A stretch of 64,000 nt of DNA from contig JAATGV010000038.1 of the NCBI GenBank assembly GCA_015654475.1, positions 48,768-112,767 of the forward strand, written 5' to 3'. This document shows positions 31,271 through 40,900 of the stretch, one piece after another. Source of the stretch: Actinomycetales bacterium (GTDB taxonomy: Bacteria; Actinomycetota; Actinomycetes; Actinomycetales; Microbacteriaceae). Within the stretch, counting starts at the first letter, position 1; each line of letters begins with the position of its first letter. Under the pieces are notes generated by a model. The model saw nothing but the letters and a program-made list of their open reading frames with translations, did not search any database and was not told where the DNA came from. The translations under genes were made by a program, and so were the position numbers.

Positions 31271-31567
31271 ATGCCCGAGATCACTACCGAACAGGTCGCT
31301 CATCTTGCTGAGTTGGCCCGCATCGCACTCACCCAAGACGAGATCGACCACCTGGCCACCGAACTGCAGCAGATCGTCGGCGCGGTCGAAGCCGTCAACA
31401 AGGTTGCCACCCCCGACGTGCCTGCGACAAGCCACCCTATCCCGCTCACCAACGTGTTCCGTGCCGACGTGGTGCAGCCGTCGTTGACTGCTGCGGAGGC
31501 GCTTTCCGATGCGCCCGATGCGCAAGACAACATGTTCAGAGTTCCAACGATTCTTGGGGCAGAGTAG
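31271..31567 (+). CDS. gatC: Asp-tRNA(Asn)/Glu-tRNA(Gln) amidotransferase subunit C
   Basis: 98 residues from the ATG at 31271; an ATG at 31262 would add three. [16 protein letters not shown] and the C-terminal FRVPTILG are typical of GatC, which wraps GatA and stabilises the GatCAB complex. Five bp separate it from gatA, giving the operon gatC-gatA-gatB. Confidence 0.95.
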   Translation: MPEITTEQVAHLAELARIALTQDEIDHLATELQQIVGAVEAVNKVATPDVPATSHPIPLTNVFRADVVQPSLTAAEALSDAPDAQDNMFRVPTILGAE

Positions 31568-31572
31568 TCGCG

Positions 31573-33102
31573 ATGACCACACACGATGAGACGATCATCC
31601 ATCTGACTGCATCGGAGTTGGCCGCCAAGCTGACTGCTGGCGAGATCAGTTCTGTCGAGGCGACGACGGCGCACCTGAACCGTATTCGCGCGACCGATGC
31701 AGACATCCACGCCTTTCTGCATGTTGCCGACCAGAATGCGCTCGCGGCTGCGGCCGACGTCGACGCGCGACGTGCCGCCGGCGCGGAGCTCGGCCCGCTC
31801 GCCGGTGTTCCACTTGCGATCAAAGACGTGCTCGCCACGCGCGACATGCCTTCGACGTCCGGATCGAAGATCCTTGAGGGCTGGGTGCCACCTTACGACG
31901 CCACGGCTGTCGCCAATGCCCGCAAAGCTGACCTGATTCCGCTCGGCAAGACCAATATGGACGAGTTCGCGATGGGCTCATCCACTGAACATTCGGCGTA
32001 CGGCCCCACCCACAATCCTTGGGATCTGGATCGCATCCCTGGCGGGTCGGGCGGTGGATCGGCTGCCGCAGTCGCGGCATTCCAGGCTCCATTGGCGTTG
32101 GGCTCGGACACTGGTGGCTCGATTCGCTTTCCCGCATCGGTGACGGGCACGGTAGGCGTCAAGCCGACATATGGCGGTGTTTCGCGGTATGGCGCGATTG
32201 CGCTTGCGTCGAGCCTCGATCAGATCGGCCCGGTCACGCGCACGGTGCGTGATGCCGCGCTACTCCACGACGCGATCGGCGGCCACGATGCGCACGACTC
32301 GACGAGCCTCGACTATGCATGGCCATCTTTCGCTGCGGCAGCGGTCGCTGGCAGCGCCAACGGCCTCAAGGGTCTCAAAGTCGGCGTCGTCAAAGAGCTT
32401 GGCGGGGACGGTTTTCAGCAGGGCGTGCGCAACCGGTTCTCCGACGTGCTTGAACTGCTCACGCGCGAGGGCGCCGAGATTGTTGATGTCAGCTGCCCTC
32501 ACTTCGAATACGGAATCGCGGCGTACTATCTGATTCTTCCTGCCGAGGCATCCAGCAACTTGGCCAAATTCGATGGAGTGCGGTTTGGCCTGCGGGTGCT
32601 GCCGGATGGCACCCCGACGGTGGAGAACATGATGGCGGCCACCCGCGAGGCGGGGTTTGGCGCGGAAGTGAAGCGTCGGCTCATTCTTGGCACATATGCG
32701 CTATCAGCCGGCTATTACGACGCTTATTACGGCAGCGCGCAGAAGGTGCGCACGCTCATCCAACGCGACTATGCTGCTGCATTCGAGCAAGTGGATGTGT
32801 TGATTTCGCCAACCGCGCCAACGACGGCTTTCAAGCTGGGTGAGAAGCTGAACGATCCGTTGGCCATGTACTTGAACGATGTGGCGACGATCCCGGTCAA
32901 CTTGGCGGGTATCCCAGCTATGAGCCTGCCGATGGGTTTGGCCGATGAGGATGGCTTGCCGATTGGATTGCAAGTGTGTGCCCCGGCGTTCGCCGACGAC
33001 CGTTTGTATGCGTTCGGTGGGGCCATCGAGCCGCTGCTTGAGGCGACTTGGGGTGGGCCGATTCTTGGCAAGGCCCCGATTCTGAGAGAGGCGGTTGCCT
33101 GA
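31573..33102 (+). CDS. gatA: Glutamyl-tRNA(Gln) amidotransferase subunit A
   Basis: 509 residues. Amidase-signature enzyme that releases ammonia from glutamine for GatB. The catalytic Lys is in AIKDVLATR (about 79). The Ser-cis-Ser-Lys signature follows in [14 protein letters not shown] and [15 protein letters not shown] (about 155-195). Its stop shares a base with the gatB ATG (TGATG), so translation is coupled. Confidence 0.97.
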   Translation: MTTHDETIIHLTASELAAKLTAGEISSVEATTAHLNRIRATDADIHAFLHVADQNALAAAADVDARRAAGAELGPLAGVPLAIKDVLATRDMPSTSGSKILEGWVPPYDATAVANARKADLIPLGKTNMDEFAMGSSTEHSAYGPTHNPWDLDRIPGGSGGGSAAAVAAFQAPLALGSDTGGSIRFPASVTGTVGVKPTYGGVSRYGAIALASSLDQIGPVTRTVRDAALLHDAIGGHDAHDSTSLDYAWPSFAAAAVAGSANGLKGLKVGVVKELGGDGFQQGVRNRFSDVLELLTREGAEIVDVSCPHFEYGIAAYYLILPAEASSNLAKFDGVRFGLRVLPDGTPTVENMMAATREAGFGAEVKRRLILGTYALSAGYYDAYYGSAQKVRTLIQRDYAAAFEQVDVLISPTAPTTAFKLGEKLNDPLAMYLNDVATIPVNLAGIPAMSLPMGLADEDGLPIGLQVCAPAFADDRLYAFGGAIEPLLEATWGGPILGKAPILREAVA

Positions 33103-34604
33103 TGGCGCGCGACGCGTTGATGGATTACGACAAGGCGCTTGAGCTGTTTGAGCCGGTGCTCGGTTTCGAGGTCCACGTTGAACTGAATACTGTTACGAAA
33201 ATGTTTTGCGGGTGCGCCAACTCGTTCGGATCTGGGCCCAACACGAACGTGTGCCCAGTGTGCATCGGCCTGCCTGGAAGCCTGCCGGTGGTCAACGAGA
33301 AGGCGATCGAGTCGAGCGTACGCATCGGCCTGGCGCTCGGCTGCTCTATCGCCGAGACGTGCCGGTTTGCACGCAAGAACTATTTTTATCCCGACTTGGC
33401 GAAGGCCTATCAGGTGTCGCAGTTCGATGAGCCGATTGCATACGAAGGATCGGTCACGATCGAACTCGACGATGGCACCTCGTTCGAGATTCCGGTTGAG
33501 CGGGCTCATATGGAGGAGGATGCAGGCAAGCTGAACCATGTCGGCGCCACCGGTCGCATCCAGGGCGCTCAGTATTCACTTGTGGATTACAACCGCGCCG
33601 GGGTTCCGTTGGTGGAGATTGTGTCGAAGCCGATTTACGGCACGGGTTCTCGCGCACCTGAGGTGGGCCGTGCCTATGTGGGCGCGATTCGGGATATCGT
33701 GAAGTCGCTTGGTGTTTCGGATGCGCGCATGGAGCAGGGTTCCGTTCGTTGCGATGCAAACATTTCGTTGCGTCCCCGCGGTCAGAAAGAGTTGGGCACA
33801 CGCACTGAGACGAAGAACGTGAACTCGTTGCGTTCGGTCGAGCGCGCGGTGCGCTATGAGATTCAGCGTCAGGCTGCTGTGCTTGCCGCTGGCGATTCGG
33901 TGACGCAGGAGACCCGGCACTGGCACGAAGACACGGGCGTGACGAGTTCAGGCCGCGTCAAGTCTGATGCCGATGACTACCGTTATTTCCCTGAGCCGGA
34001 TCTGGTACCGGTCACCACCACGGCCGATGTGGTCGAGGCGTTGCGTGCAACGTTGCCGGAGCTGCCGTTGGCGAAGCATTCTCGGCTGAAGGCTGAGTGG
34101 GGTTTCACCGATCTTGAGTTCCGCGACGTGCTCAACGGCGAACTGCTCGACGTGCTCGAGGCGACGGTTTCCGCCGGAGCGACTCCGCAGGCGGCCCGCA
34201 AATGGTGGACGGGCGAGTTGACTCGGTTGGCCAACGCCGAGGGGGTAGAGGCTGCGGCATTGCCGATTGCCCCGGCTCAGGTCGCTGAGCTCGCCGCGCT
34301 TGTGGCCGAGGGCACGATCACCGACCGCATTGCGCGCACGGTGATCGAGGGGGTGCTTGCTGGTGAGGGCGACCCTCGGGCTGTTGTCGAGTCTCGTGGT
34401 CTTGCGGTGGTGTCAGACGATTCTGCATTGCTTGCCGCCATCGATGAGGCTTTTGCTGCACAGCCGGACGTATTGGCGAAGATCCGTGACGGCAAAGTGC
34501 AGGCAGCCGGTGCGATTATCGGCCAAGTGATGAAGGCGATGCGCGGCCAGGCTGATGCGGCGCGAGTTCGCGAACTGGTGATCGAGAGGGCGACTGGCAA
34601 TTAG
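33102..34604 (+). CDS. gatB: Glutamyl-tRNA(Gln) amidotransferase subunit B
   Basis: 500 residues from the ATG at 33102 ([19 protein letters not shown]). An ORF start upstream lies inside gat[19 protein letters not shown] carries the kinase-site region, with zinc-type cysteines in FCGCANSF and [11 protein letters not shown]. The C-terminal GatB/YqeY tail domain begins near 350. It activates Glu- or Asp-tRNA with ATP and uses GatA-derived ammonia. A strong terminator follows 170 bp later. Confidence 0.97.
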   Translation: MARDALMDYDKALELFEPVLGFEVHVELNTVTKMFCGCANSFGSGPNTNVCPVCIGLPGSLPVVNEKAIESSVRIGLALGCSIAETCRFARKNYFYPDLAKAYQVSQFDEPIAYEGSVTIELDDGTSFEIPVERAHMEEDAGKLNHVGATGRIQGAQYSLVDYNRAGVPLVEIVSKPIYGTGSRAPEVGRAYVGAIRDIVKSLGVSDARMEQGSVRCDANISLRPRGQKELGTRTETKNVNSLRSVERAVRYEIQRQAAVLAAGDSVTQETRHWHEDTGVTSSGRVKSDADDYRYFPEPDLVPVTTTADVVEALRATLPELPLAKHSRLKAEWGFTDLEFRDVLNGELLDVLEATVSAGATPQAARKWWTGELTRLANAEGVEAAALPIAPAQVAELAALVAEGTITDRIARTVIEGVLAGEGDPRAVVESRGLAVVSDDSALLAAIDEAFAAQPDVLAKIRDGKVQAAGAIIGQVMKAMRGQADAARVRELVIERATGN

Positions 34605-34776
34605 CTGTCGTCGCGTGCGGTCGTGCGGCTTTATCTGAGTGCGATCGACGAACCCGCAACCGTGTCGATTGAACCGTGAGCCGCGCACTTTCGCGTGCGA
34701 TTATTGTTCGTGAGCATCACCGACGAGGCTTTGGGCGCCTCTTGAATCGGGGGAAGCAGGTTGATCCTGTTATCGC

Positions 34777-34841
34777 CACCAGGCTCTGGCTCAGGCGCTC
34801 CATTCGCATGGTTCACCATGGCCAGAGCCTGGTGTTTATTT
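34777..34841 (+). terminator. Rho-independent terminator after gatCAB
   Basis: A 14-bp perfect stem (34777-34790 with 34821-34834, CACCAGGCTCTGGC and its complement) with a 30-nt loop, followed by TTTATTT (34835-34841). It also faces the end of the convergent gap gene. Confidence 0.85.
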
Positions 34842-34865
34842 AGGCTGTAGTTTCCGCCTCAGGCT

Positions 34866-35864
34866 TCAGTCGCCTGCCACGATTTGTGAGAGTTCGACGA
34901 GGCGATTCGAGAAGCCCCACTCGTTGTCGTACCATCCGAAGACCTTCACTTGGTTTCCGACGACCTGCGTCAGCGGTGCGTCGAAAATGGTGGAGTGCGG
35001 GTTGCCGACGATGTCCGCAGACACGATGGGCGCCTCAGAGTATTCGAGGTAGTGGGAGAGATCTGAAGATGCTGCTGCGGCACGGAATGCGGCGTTGATC
35101 TCTTCGACGGATGCTGGCCGGGTGAGCACCGCAGTGAAGTCGGTGATCGATCCAACTGGCACTGGTACCCGCAGCGCGAGGCCGGTGAGCTTGCCGTCGA
35201 GCTCGGGGATGATCTTGCCTATGGTGGTGGCAGCGCCCGAGGATGTGGGGATGGTGGAGAGTGCGGCCGCGCGTGCCCGGCGCAGGTCGCTGTGCGGGGA
35301 GTCCTGCAGGCGCTGATCGGCGGTGTATGCGTGCACCGTCGTCATGATGCCGGACTCGATGCCGAAGGAGTCGTTGAGTACTTTGGCAAGCGGCGCGATG
35401 CTGTTCGTCGTGCATGATCCGTTGGAGAAGATGTTGTCGGAGGGATCAATGGCGTCGGTGTTGACGCCGAGCACGATCGCGGGAACGTTGCCTTTCGCTG
35501 GAGCGGAGACGATCACTTTGCGGGCCCCGGCGGCGAGGTGTTTGCTCGCGTTCTCGGCGTCGGTGAAGCGGCCCGTGGACTCGATGACCACATCCACACC
35601 CGACTCGGACCATGGGATAAGCGCGGGGTCGCGCTGAGCGTATACGGTGATGGGCTGGCCTTTGACGACGATCTTGTCGTCTTCTACGGACACACCCTCG
35701 AGGTGCCCTGAGACCGAGTCCCATTCGAGTAGCGATGCGAGCGTTGCGACGTCGGTGATGTCGTTGATTGCGACAACCTGAACATCTGCATCACTGGCGA
35801 GTGCTGCCCGCAAATAGCTGCGGCCGATGCGGCCGAACCCGTTGATGCCGATTCGTACGGTCAT
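34866..35864 (-). CDS. gap: Glyceraldehyde-3-phosphate dehydrogenase, type I
   Basis: 332 residues. The Rossmann start is RIGINGFGRIGR. The catalytic cysteine is in SNGSCTTNSIAP, with the partner histidine in TVHAYTADQRLQDSPH. WYDNEWGFSNRLVEL is near the end. Two positions of the usual SNASCTTNCLAP differ (Gly for Ala; Ser for the second Cys), but the nucleophile is kept. Glycolytic direction is the default assumption. A TetR gene lies upstream on the same strand with a gap of about 70 bp. Confidence 0.95.
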   Translation of the reverse strand: MTVRIGINGFGRIGRSYLRAALASDADVQVVAINDITDVATLASLLEWDSVSGHLEGVSVEDDKIVVKGQPITVYAQRDPALIPWSESGVDVVIESTGRFTDAENASKHLAAGARKVIVSAPAKGNVPAIVLGVNTDAIDPSDNIFSNGSCTTNSIAPLAKVLNDSFGIESGIMTTVHAYTADQRLQDSPHSDLRRARAAALSTIPTSSGAATTIGKIIPELDGKLTGLALRVPVPVGSITDFTAVLTRPASVEEINAAFRAAAASSDLSHYLEYSEAPIVSADIVGNPHSTIFDAPLTQVVGNQVKVFGWYDNEWGFSNRLVELSQIVAGD

Positions 35865-35936
35865 TGTTTTTCCTATCTGATTGATTCTGGTTGATGCGGC
35901 ATGCCCGATTAGGCGTGCCCGTCTTGGGGTGGTGAT

Positions 35937-36518
35937 TTATTCTGTGGATGCAGCTGCCTGGGACTTCGCTGTATTGAGCAGCGAGATCGCCCCAGCAATG
36001 GCCTCATCCATGGGCTTCTGGCTTCGATATGCGCGGGCAAGCACGTAGCCGCCCTGCAGAACCGACGCAAGCGTCATTGCCAGTTGTGTGGAGTTGGTTT
36101 CTGCGGGCAGTTCGCCGCAGGCAATGGCCTCATCGATGACCTTAGTCCATTTGGATAGTGCGACGTCGAACGCGCCGGCGACGAGCCCGATCATTTCGTC
36201 GTCGGCAAAAACCTGTGGGTCTTGGGTGAGACGGCCGACTTTGCATCCGCGTAGCCCGGGACGTGGCTGCATCAGATATCGGCTTATGCGGTCGAGAGGT
36301 GGCGCGTCTTCGTCGAGCACGCTGGAGTTCTCGACGTATTGGTCTGCGAGTTCACGGATTGCTTCAACCGCAAGCTCGTGTTTGCCCGAAAAGTAGTGGT
36401 ACATGCTCCCTTGGCCGACTCCGGCGCGGGTGAGCACCCTCTTGGGGCTGGTCGCGGCATACCCGTCTTCCCACAGCAGATCCGCCATCGCGTGGGTGAG
36501 CTTTTCTCGAGAGCGCAT
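35937..36518 (-). CDS. TetR-family transcriptional regulator
   Basis: 193 residues from the ATG at 36518 (MRSREKLTHAMADLLWEDGYAATSP). The helix-turn-helix spans about 20-45 (KRVLTRAGVGQGSMYHYF). The C-terminal domain resembles the TetR_C_11/LuxR-like group. A frame to 36545 would add nine residues but would cover the likely operator. It may control itself, gap, or the divergently placed membrane protein. Confidence 0.85.
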   Translation of the reverse strand: MRSREKLTHAMADLLWEDGYAATSPKRVLTRAGVGQGSMYHYFSGKHELAVEAIRELADQYVENSSVLDEDAPPLDRISRYLMQPRPGLRGCKVGRLTQDPQVFADDEMIGLVAGAFDVALSKWTKVIDEAIACGELPAETNSTQLAMTLASVLQGGYVLARAYRSQKPMDEAIAGAISLLNTAKSQAAASTE

Positions 36519-36532
36519 GTAATTATTGTACC

Positions 36533-36540
36533 TACTAGTA
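36533..36540. promoter_or_regulatory. Possible TetR operator core (TACTAGTA)
   Basis: A perfect 8-bp palindrome, within an A/T-rich stretch (GTAATTATTGTACC) unusual for this genome, 15 bp upstream of the TetR start. TetR proteins often bind such symmetric sites at their own promoters. Inference from position only. Confidence 0.4.
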
Positions 36541-36604
36541 TGCACAAAACCAAAACTTCGTAACTACGAAGCCGAATCGGGGCAGGGGGAGTGGAGTCGG
36601 GCGG

Positions 36605-37840
36605 TTAGCGCCCGCTCTGCGGCCTTTGTGTCACGAGGACAAGAAGAGCCAAGACAGTGCTCACAACAACGGTCCACACAACCGTTGAGACGCTCAGCGG
36701 GCGCGCGAAGGCAAGTGTGAGAACACATCCTGCACCGATGGCAGCGAATGCGGCGTATCGAAAACGGTACAGTTGCTCGCCGAAGCGACCCGTCGTGACC
36801 CCTGCTTTTTCCGCACGGGATCGTGCGCGCTGCAGACTGGTGGCGACGGTATCGCGAAGCTTGCGCGGCATCGTGAATGGCCCAAGGATCCACGTCATCA
36901 CGGCGGTGAGCCCTGCCAGGAGCGCGATGACCGCAACGAGGCGCCGGAGTTCAGCGGTTGCGTCATCGAAGAGAAGCGTTGCCACAGAGACAGGCAGCCC
37001 AGCCGAAGCGGCGATAGAGGGCATGGCAATGCCGGCGCCGTCAAAGAGAACGGCACAGATTGCCATTGCTGCCAGCACTCCGATTGCCACACGAATCGTT
37101 GCCTTGGCTCGGCCGTGCGCTAGCAAGATGCCGACGATCAACAGCCCGACCACGACGAGGGGCAGCCAGTATCCGGCGAGTGTAAGCAGGTTAAGCAACA
37201 CCTGCGCCGCTGGGATGGCGTCGCTTTGGGCGATCACGACTGTCGGATTGATTGCAGGCAGAAGAGTGGCGACGGCAACCCCCTGCGCGGCAAGGCGCGT
37301 GCGCACTGCGTCGATGATGGGGCCGAAGTTGAGCGTCAGGTCCCCGGCACTGCTCGCCGTGACAACCCCCGCATTCCTGCCGCTCAACACTCCCACGACT
37401 TGAGCGTGGGACTGACGCAACACCTGCTCCCACACAGCCGGGAACTGATCTGATGTAACGAAAGAATCGATGCCGTCGCGAACGGAGTTTCGCAACGTGG
37501 ATGCGAGCGGAGCTACGGTCAGTTCGAGCAGTTGGGTTGTGCGATCGCCTGTTCCGAGCGAAGTAAGGCCATTCACCGCCGATGCGGCGAGATCGTCGAA
37601 GTCGACCCGGCTCTCGATGGCTTGCATCGATCGGTCGACAATGAAGTCGGTCATCGGCTCCTCGTGAGCGAGCGGTGCGAAAGTCGCCACGAAGGTGTCG
37701 GTATCGGTGATCGTCGCGTGCGCCCACGGGGCCGCGACCGCGAGCGGCGAAAGCACCACCGCCAGGACGAGCAGGGGGGCTGAAACCCACGTTCGCCATC
37801 CGCGGCGGGGCTCGGTGCGTTGAACTTCAGGTAGTGCCAT
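36605..37840 (-). CDS. Conserved actinobacterial integral membrane protein, function unknown
   Basis: 411 residues. One membrane helix at about 18-38, then a long extracytoplasmic segment of about 170 residues (TFVATFAPLAHEEPMTDFIVDRS and onward), then about five helices (roughly 215-400). Similar proteins occur widely in Actinobacteria without an assigned role. It ends about 85 bp from the TetR start on the same strand. Confidence 0.75.
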   Translation of the reverse strand: MALPEVQRTEPRRGWRTWVSAPLLVLAVVLSPLAVAAPWAHATITDTDTFVATFAPLAHEEPMTDFIVDRSMQAIESRVDFDDLAASAVNGLTSLGTGDRTTQLLELTVAPLASTLRNSVRDGIDSFVTSDQFPAVWEQVLRQSHAQVVGVLSGRNAGVVTASSAGDLTLNFGPIIDAVRTRLAAQGVAVATLLPAINPTVVIAQSDAIPAAQVLLNLLTLAGYWLPLVVVGLLIVGILLAHGRAKATIRVAIGVLAAMAICAVLFDGAGIAMPSIAASAGLPVSVATLLFDDATAELRRLVAVIALLAGLTAVMTWILGPFTMPRKLRDTVATSLQRARSRAEKAGVTTGRFGEQLYRFRYAAFAAIGAGCVLTLAFARPLSVSTVVWTVVVSTVLALLVLVTQRPQSGR

Positions 37841-38008
37841 GCCCCTACGTTACTGGCTTGCGTCCGTGCGGTTCGTGGACATGCCACGAGTCGAACGCCG
37901 TGCCCCTCTGCGCTACCGACTTGTGAGATCCGGTCAATGGTGACGGTACCCGGACAGCACGCACCCCAGCTCGAACCTGCATCCGGTCTGCCATATCTCG
38001 CATGCTCG

Positions 38009-38157
38009 CATGTTCTTGATTCGTATGTTCTTTGCCTGCATGTTCTTGATTCGCACATCCCACGCCCGAGTCCTTTTTCCTGCATCTCTCTCGCTTCCCT
38101 CCCTCGCCGAGTCGCTTCGCCTGCACGTTCTTCGCCCGAACCTCTTCGCCTGCAGAC
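38009..38157. repeat. Degenerate repeat with 15-bp period
   Basis: CATGTTCTTGATTCG at 38009-38023 and again at 38039-38053, with TATGTTCTTTGCCTG between. Weaker copies continue to about 38157 (CACGTTCTTCGCCCG, AACCTCTTCGCCTG). The period of three times five suggests a decayed pentapeptide-coding tract or slippage. No intact gene contains it. Confidence 0.65.
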
Positions 38158-38338
38158 TGATCCACATGCCTCCCGATCTGCGTACTTCCTGCTCAGCTGT
38201 TCGCGGAGGCGCGAACCCTCCGCGATGTGGGCGATGTGGGTGGGGTGGCAGATGAGTTGACGTGAGGTGACGTGAGTGGCCTGAGTGAACTACGTGACGT
38301 AAGTGAGGTATTCCGGGGCCACCTTCCATCCCGACAAA

Positions 38339-38456
38339 TGCAGACGCCCCCATCCGAAACTCTTACGAGCGGTACGCACTCAGCTTATGGCCCGGTATTT
38401 CGGGCCTTGAGTACCCAGCTACGGGGGAGGGAGGAGTTCGAGTGGGGGCGTCTGCA
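38339..38456. repeat. Family C palindromic element, two-unit form (118 bp)
   Basis: A forward unit at 38339-38359 (TGCAGACGCCCCCATCCGAA) and a reverse unit at 38437-38456 (TTCGAGTGGGGGCGTCTGCA) enclose 77 bp that contain a smaller GGCCCG/CGGGCC hairpin. The forward unit is identical over 21 nt to the first unit of the 11097 element. Confidence 0.9.
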
Positions 38457-38680
38457 CAAACAGCGGCGCAAGGCGCAAGAAAGGGAAGAAAAGAAGAAAA
38501 GAAAAAGAGGGGTTGGGAACCGGGATCACGTTGGCTTGAGAGGGAGGGGGCACGAACCACACGACACGTCTTGGCACGAGATAACCGAGGCCAGGAGCCT
38601 AGGTCTCGAGCTCACCCCGACGCCAATGTCCGAACGCAAGAAGGCCCCGAAACCGTTGGTTCCAGGGCCTTCGCATCTTC

Positions 38681-38700
38681 GGGTGGCTAAGGGGTCTCGA
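38681..38700 (-). repeat. Partial duplicate of the tRNA-His 3' end
   Basis: GGGTGGCTAAGGGGTCTCGA matches the tRNA-His acceptor and T-arm at 38831-38850 in 19 of 20 positions, 150 bp away. The T-loop then diverges. It could be an old attachment-site remnant or a duplication accident. Confidence 0.6.
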
Positions 38701-38785
38701 CTCCCTGCGCTTCCCTCACAACGCGGCGCATTGTGTGGGGCCCTCGCGCAGGGACCCACGCTTCGCGGGTCCGACCCCCGAAGCC

Positions 38786-38825
38786 AGCAGGAGCCCTCAG
38801 ACCTGACGATCCGAGGGCTCCTGCT
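38786..38825 (-). terminator. tRNA-His terminator hairpin
   Basis: A 13-bp perfect stem (AGCAGGAGCCCTC, 38786-38798, with 38813-38825) begins 6 nt after the tRNA-His 3' end. No T-run follows, a common form in high-GC Actinobacteria. Confidence 0.75.
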
Positions 38826-38831
38826 CTCAAG

Positions 38832-38905
38832 GGTGGCTAACGGGTCTCGAACCCGCGACCTCCTGGACCACAACCAGGCGCTCTACCAACTGAGCTATAG
38901 CCACC
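38832..38905 (-). tRNA. tRNA-His (GTG)
   Basis: On the reverse strand the acceptor stem GTGGCTA pairs with TAGCCAC. The D-arm, a CCTGG/CCAGG anticodon stem with loop TTGTGGT (anticodon GTG), and the T-loop TTCGAGA are all normal. The extra G at -1 (38905) opposite discriminator C (38832) is the His identity signature. CCA is not encoded. Confidence 0.97.
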
Positions 38906-39146
38906 ATGCAACACCCAACAGGTGTACAACCTGAAAGAGTTTAGCGATAATTCGTCGCGACTGCGAACCAGACCGCATGGATCGCATCGATTCGTGTCGC
39001 ATTTCCCAAGTTGCACCACTCCTCACGTTGCCGCGCGTGATGAGAGGGGTACAAAGCGGCAAAGCAACAAAGCGGCAATCAACCAGTCAAGGGAGCGGGC
39101 TAGGCACGACCCGCCGCCGCGCCACCCGCCGCGCCACCACGCCTAA

Positions 39147-39683
39147 TCATCCCCGCCTGGCGCGGAAAGCAGCGACGTGTGCGCGATTCGCACAGCCTCC
39201 GGTGGCGCAGAATCGCCGAGACCGGTTCTTCGTGAAGTCGAAGAGGATATTGTCGCAGTCTTCGGCTTGACAGACGCCGAGTCGCTCGGTTTCTCCTGCA
39301 CGAACCACATCGGCGAGTGCCATGGCTGCCTCAACGGCTAACCGGTCGACCAGTGGCGCATCGAGCGGCGTGGCGTGGAAATGCCAGCTGTAGCCGTCGT
39401 GCTCGAGTAGCTGGGGCGTGGCGTGATGGTGGGCAAGGATGCGATTGAGGGCATCGGTGAGTTCGTCTTCATCAAATAGCCATAGAGCACGCAGCTGGTC
39501 TCGCCACTTCTTGACTTCCTGAAGCTCACTCTGGGTATGGTCGCGTCGACCGGTGAAACCGTATTCGTCGAGGGTGCGGTCGAGCTGGTCTGGGGTCTGT
39601 AGTTGCTCGATGCCGCGCCGGTTTGTGTTTGCGATGTGGACTGCGAACTCGAGGGCCAAGTTGTTATCGCTCGTGAACTGCAT
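39147..39683 (-). CDS. CGNR zinc-finger / ABATE-domain regulator
   Basis: 178 residues. An N-terminal ABATE (DUF1470) domain is followed at about 135-178 by the CGNR finger: CQAEDCDNILFDFTKNRSR, then FCATGGCANRAHVAAFRAR. Members bind DNA and often control neighbouring transporters. It is divergent from the EamA transporter with an inverted repeat between them. The expected RRFCxxxCGNR signature appears here as GGCANR. Confidence 0.88.
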   Translation of the reverse strand: MQFTSDNNLALEFAVHIANTNRRGIEQLQTPDQLDRTLDEYGFTGRRDHTQSELQEVKKWRDQLRALWLFDEDELTDALNRILAHHHATPQLLEHDGYSWHFHATPLDAPLVDRLAVEAAMALADVVRAGETERLGVCQAEDCDNILFDFTKNRSRRFCATGGCANRAHVAAFRARRG

Positions 39684-39759
39684 GTCGACACACTATCCCC
39701 AAACGAGGCGAAATGTAATGGTCTAAATGTCATTGACGGCTTACTTTGGCGGGTCGTAG

Positions 39760-39780
39760 TGTGAGGTCACATATCTCACA
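39760..39780. promoter_or_regulatory. Inverted repeat between CGNR regulator and EamA gene
   Basis: TGTGAG (39760-39765) and CTCACA (39775-39780) form a 6+6 palindrome with a 9-nt centre, midway between the divergent starts. A likely operator for the CGNR protein (inference). Confidence 0.5.
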
Positions 39781-39836
39781 CGTACCCCGTACCGCGTGCC
39801 CATCCTTAACACCCCACACATCAACGAAAGCCGGCT

Positions 39837-40841
39837 GTGTCGACAAACACCGCATCCATAGCGACCGTCACCTCCGCCCAGCCGCAGCGTGGTCAATTCG
39901 GCGGCACCGCCCTTGCCCTCGTCTCGGCGCTGAGTTTCGGTGTCTCCGGGCCGTTCGCCAAAGCTCTTTTCACACTTGACTGGACGCCCACAGCAGCCAT
40001 CCTCGTTCGCATCGGGGGCGGGGCGATCATCCTCACTGGCCTAGCGCTCGTGACGGCGCGTTTCCCCTGGCGTGAGTGGGCGAAGGCCCCTGGATTCGTG
40101 ATCGCCTTCGGGCTGACTGGCCTTGTCGGCGGCCCGCTCTGCTATTTCAACGCGATCACCTATCTGCCTGTAAGCGTGGCGATGCTGATCGAATACACGG
40201 CCCCGATCCTTGTGTTCGCGTGGGTATGGATGCGCTCGGCCTCCCGTCCGTCGGCTCTTACTATCTTTGGTGCGGCGGTCGCGATGATCGGTCTGCTCAT
40301 CGTCGTCGGGATGTCCTTTGACGCAGAGGTGAACCCGATCGGCTTCGCCTGGGCGTCGGGCGCGGCAGTATGCACTGCGGCATATTTCATCCTCGCCTCG
40401 CGCTCGTCGGGAACGATCGACTCGGTGAGTCTCAACAGCGGCGGGCTGATCGCGGGCACTCTCGCGCTGCTGATACTTGCGTCGACCGGGGCGTTGCCGC
40501 TGCACGCGAGCACAGGCACCGCCCATGTCGGTGCTCTGGCCATCCCGTGGTGGGTGGCATTCCTTGTCTTAGCGATCGTCACATCAAGTGTTGCGTTCAG
40601 CACCGGGATTCTTGCGGCCAACCGGTTGGGCGCCCGGGTGGCGTCGTTCCTTGGCCTTACCGAGGTGCTGTTTGCGATCACGACCGCGTGGCTTCTGCTT
40701 GGCGAGACGCCTTCTGCCGTTCAGGGCGTTGGTGCCATCGTCGTCATTGCAGGGCTGGTAATCCTCAATCTCGGCGAACGCGGGGAGCACGGGAACAGAC
40801 CAGCAGACACACCAGCACTGCCGCACGGCCACTCTCGCTAG
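39837..40841 (+). CDS. EamA/RhaT-family transporter
   Basis: 334 residues from a GTG. Ten hydrophobic helices in two EamA repeats (GGTALALVSALSFGVSGPFAKALF, and the second beginning near residue 165 with GFAWASGAAVCTAAYF). Drug/metabolite exporter superfamily, substrate unknown. Probably controlled by the divergent CGNR regulator. Confidence 0.88.
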   Translation: MSTNTASIATVTSAQPQRGQFGGTALALVSALSFGVSGPFAKALFTLDWTPTAAILVRIGGGAIILTGLALVTARFPWREWAKAPGFVIAFGLTGLVGGPLCYFNAITYLPVSVAMLIEYTAPILVFAWVWMRSASRPSALTIFGAAVAMIGLLIVVGMSFDAEVNPIGFAWASGAAVCTAAYFILASRSSGTIDSVSLNSGGLIAGTLALLILASTGALPLHASTGTAHVGALAIPWWVAFLVLAIVTSSVAFSTGILAANRLGARVASFLGLTEVLFAITTAWLLLGETPSAVQGVGAIVVIAGLVILNLGERGEHGNRPADTPALPHGHSR

Positions 40842-40859
40842 GCACTATCTGGCGACTGC

Positions 40860-40876
40860 CGCAGGGGACTCCTGCG
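40860..40876. terminator. Weak hairpin between EamA gene and orn
   Basis: CGCAGG pairs with CCTGCG around a 5-nt loop between convergent genes. There is no T-run. Possible bidirectional terminator. Confidence 0.35.
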
Positions 40877-40900
40877 AACCGTCAGTCAGCAGTCGGCTCG

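Larger units (their letters stand above)
37841..38831 (+). other. About 990 bp without a convincing gene
   Basis: The interval contains, in order: a 15-bp-period degenerate repeat region (38009-38157), short GTGACGTGAG-like repeats (about 38262-38310), family C element C2 (38339-38456), a polypurine tract (about 38465-38520), a hairpin (AAGGCCC at 38641 with GGGCCTT at 38665), a degenerate copy of the tRNA-His 3' end (38681-38700), and the tRNA-His terminator. Short open frames here lack codon bias and known motifs. Confidence 0.65.

Noticed and set aside
34866..35864. GAPDH inactivated by SCTTNS in place of SCTTNC
   Set aside because: The catalytic Cys and His are present. The second Cys of the motif is not essential, so the enzyme is probably active.
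37934..38353. Short minus-strand proteins containing IKNM-type repeats
   Set aside because: The frames derive from the 15-bp repeat tract, lack a ribosome-binding site and codon bias, and end inside the family C element.
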